Shown one piece after another: positions 32,701 through 32,935 of a stretch of DNA of 32,935 nt. The stretch spans positions 1 through 32,935 of the IMG/VR virus record IMGVR_UViG_3300048042_000185; one strand, written 5' to 3'. Under the pieces are notes generated by a model, which did not search any database, was not told the origin of the DNA, and worked only from the letters and a program-made list of their open reading frames with translations. Numbering within the stretch: position 1 is the first letter of the stretch; each line of letters begins with the position of its first letter. Source of the DNA: a virus. A program made the translations under genes and the position numbers.

Positions 32701-32935
32701 TTAGCCGAGGGCCGAAGCTGGACACGGAGACTTCTGCTCCGATATGCGCGCGGAGCGAGTTGCGCTGTGCGCTGGTGTGGAAACGAGCAGAGCCATAGAC
32801 GCCGTTGTGATCGAGTAGCGCCATGGCCGGCATTTCCAGCGCAACCGCCCGCTCGATCAGATCTTCCGGCGGTGAAGCGGCCTGCAGGAAACTGAAGGCA
32901 CTGGCGGCGTGCAACTCAATGTACTGCTCAGTCAT
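29717..32935 (-). CDS. dnaE2: Error-prone DNA polymerase DnaE2 (ImuC)
   Basis: The 1072-residue product is full length; its ATG is the last triplet of the window. It has an N-terminal PHP domain (IELHAASAFSFLQAAS, LLDHNGVYG), the polymerase palm with PDIDLDLP (about residues 406-413) and KVDLLGLG (about 558-565), a helix-hairpin-helix/fingers region and a C-terminal OB fold (VRVAGCIIARQRPGTAKGF). DnaE2 performs translesion and mutagenic synthesis with ImuA/ImuB after SOS induction; those genes would lie beyond the right edge. The PHP HxH motif is degenerate (His followed by Ala-Ala). It converges on the CHAT operon across 53 bases. Confidence 0.96.
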   Translation of the reverse strand: MTEQYIELHAASAFSFLQAASPPEDLIERAVALEMPAMALLDHNGVYGSARFHTSAQRNSLRAHIGAEVSVSSFGPRLTPPAWLPHQHNNEPTRLPLLCASRIGYQNLCQLITQFKMRESTKCDGAATFDDLGQYASGLVCLTGGDEGPLAAALTHSGETAGRETVEQLTRIFGRENVYVEVQRHQEREEEWRNQAAIRIAHSLKLPVIATNGVRYATTYEREIHDLFTAILHHVELDQAGRLLAINSQRHLRSAQEMAALFRDVPGAIENTVHLSPRLDFELSDLGYEFPLYPVPDGETMDSFLRKRVAEGVERRYGPKNNPGLMARAKKQVEHELALIAKLGFEGYFLIVWDIICFCKRNDILVQGRGSAANSAVCYALEITAIDPVEMELLFERFLSESRKEWPDIDLDLPSEDKREQAIQYVYQRYGELGAAMTANVITYRGKSAARETGKALGFDEDTLGRLASLVGQWEWRGATDTMAHSFHHAGFDIQHPRIAKYLELSMRIQDLPRHLGQHSGGMVICQGQLNHVVPLERASMPGRTVVQWDKEDCADLGLIKVDLLGLGMMAVLKDCLELIPEHYGERVDLAQLPQDDEVYRTLQQADTVGMFQVESRAQMASLPRNHPDRFYDLVVQVAIIRPGPIVGQMMHPYMRRRQKKEAVTYPHPSLEPVLKRTLGVPLFQEQLLRIAMTVANFSGAEADELRRAVGMRRSWERMKNLEVKLRAGMAANGIDLKTQDTIVQNISSFALYGFPESHAASFALIAYASAYFKVKYLAAFTCAILNNQPMGFYSAAVLVKDAQRHGLRVKPIDVQASDWPCTIEHESDGSLSLRMGIGYAKSLSRFAADALVASRRSEGLFRSAEDLAQRVPSLNRNELTRLAQIGALNQLDSIRHRRDALWQVERAGKLEGPLFRRDSESLREDSVALPLQQMNVEERLVADYAGTGLTVGKHPMYYRRPELRRSNILSAQELRTRRDGEQVRVAGCIIARQRPGTAKGFIFISMEDETGIANVIVTPDLYERDRSVVTRSRFLLVEGPLQNQDNVIHVKATRLTVLSDCALEVQSHDFH

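Overview
The window looks like the right-hand part of an HK97-type siphovirus prophage inserted at a tRNA-Ser gene, followed by a stretch of bacterial chromosome. The left end of the prophage lies outside the window. The base composition, the Cys-insert integrase, the Cys/Asp-rich tail on the prohead protease and the style of DnaE2 all remind me of soil Acidobacteriota (class Terriglobia). That host assignment is an inference from family resemblance; no ribosomal RNA gene is present.

Layout. Positions 1-2,370 hold small phage genes: an ECF-like sigma factor, a CxxC mini-protein, an HNH endonuclease, and one oppositely transcribed membrane-anchored protein. Positions 2,489-10,565 are the packaging and head module in canonical HK97 order: small and large terminase, portal, prohead protease, two mini-genes, major capsid, head-tail connector, head closure, gp10-like and DUF3168-like proteins. 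Positions 10,638-20,050 are the tail module: two tandem tail-tube paralogues, a tail assembly chaperone pair that appears to be joined by a -1 ribosomal frameshift, a tape measure protein, two distal tail proteins, an NlpC/P60-like peptidase and a J-like tail tip/receptor-binding protein. Positions 20,062-22,375 carry accessory genes: a small protein, two secreted proteins (collagen-like and LamG-like), and a coiled-coil plus membrane-segment protein that is a holin candidate.

Positions 22,383-25,761 are the lysogeny-side region. It contains a minus-strand cargo gene, a divergent small plus-strand gene with repeated sites between them, a candidate structured small RNA ending in a strong terminator, two small minus-strand genes, and a tyrosine integrase transcribed away from the tRNA-Ser (25,873-25,962). 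No obvious CI-type repressor, endolysin or replication gene is visible.

Beyond the tRNA is a two-gene plus-strand operon: an unrecognised 285-residue protein followed by an 851-residue TPR-CHAT protease with an intact His/Cys dyad. A perfect 7-3-7 palindrome and a TTGACA hexamer precede it. It converges on a complete dnaE2 (error-prone polymerase). The CHAT pair, wedged between a tRNA integration hotspot and a core gene, is the best candidate here for a little-described conflict/defence system. Other points of interest are the frameshifted chaperone, the duplicated tail tube, the candidate sRNA, and the sigma factor placed ahead of the late genes.
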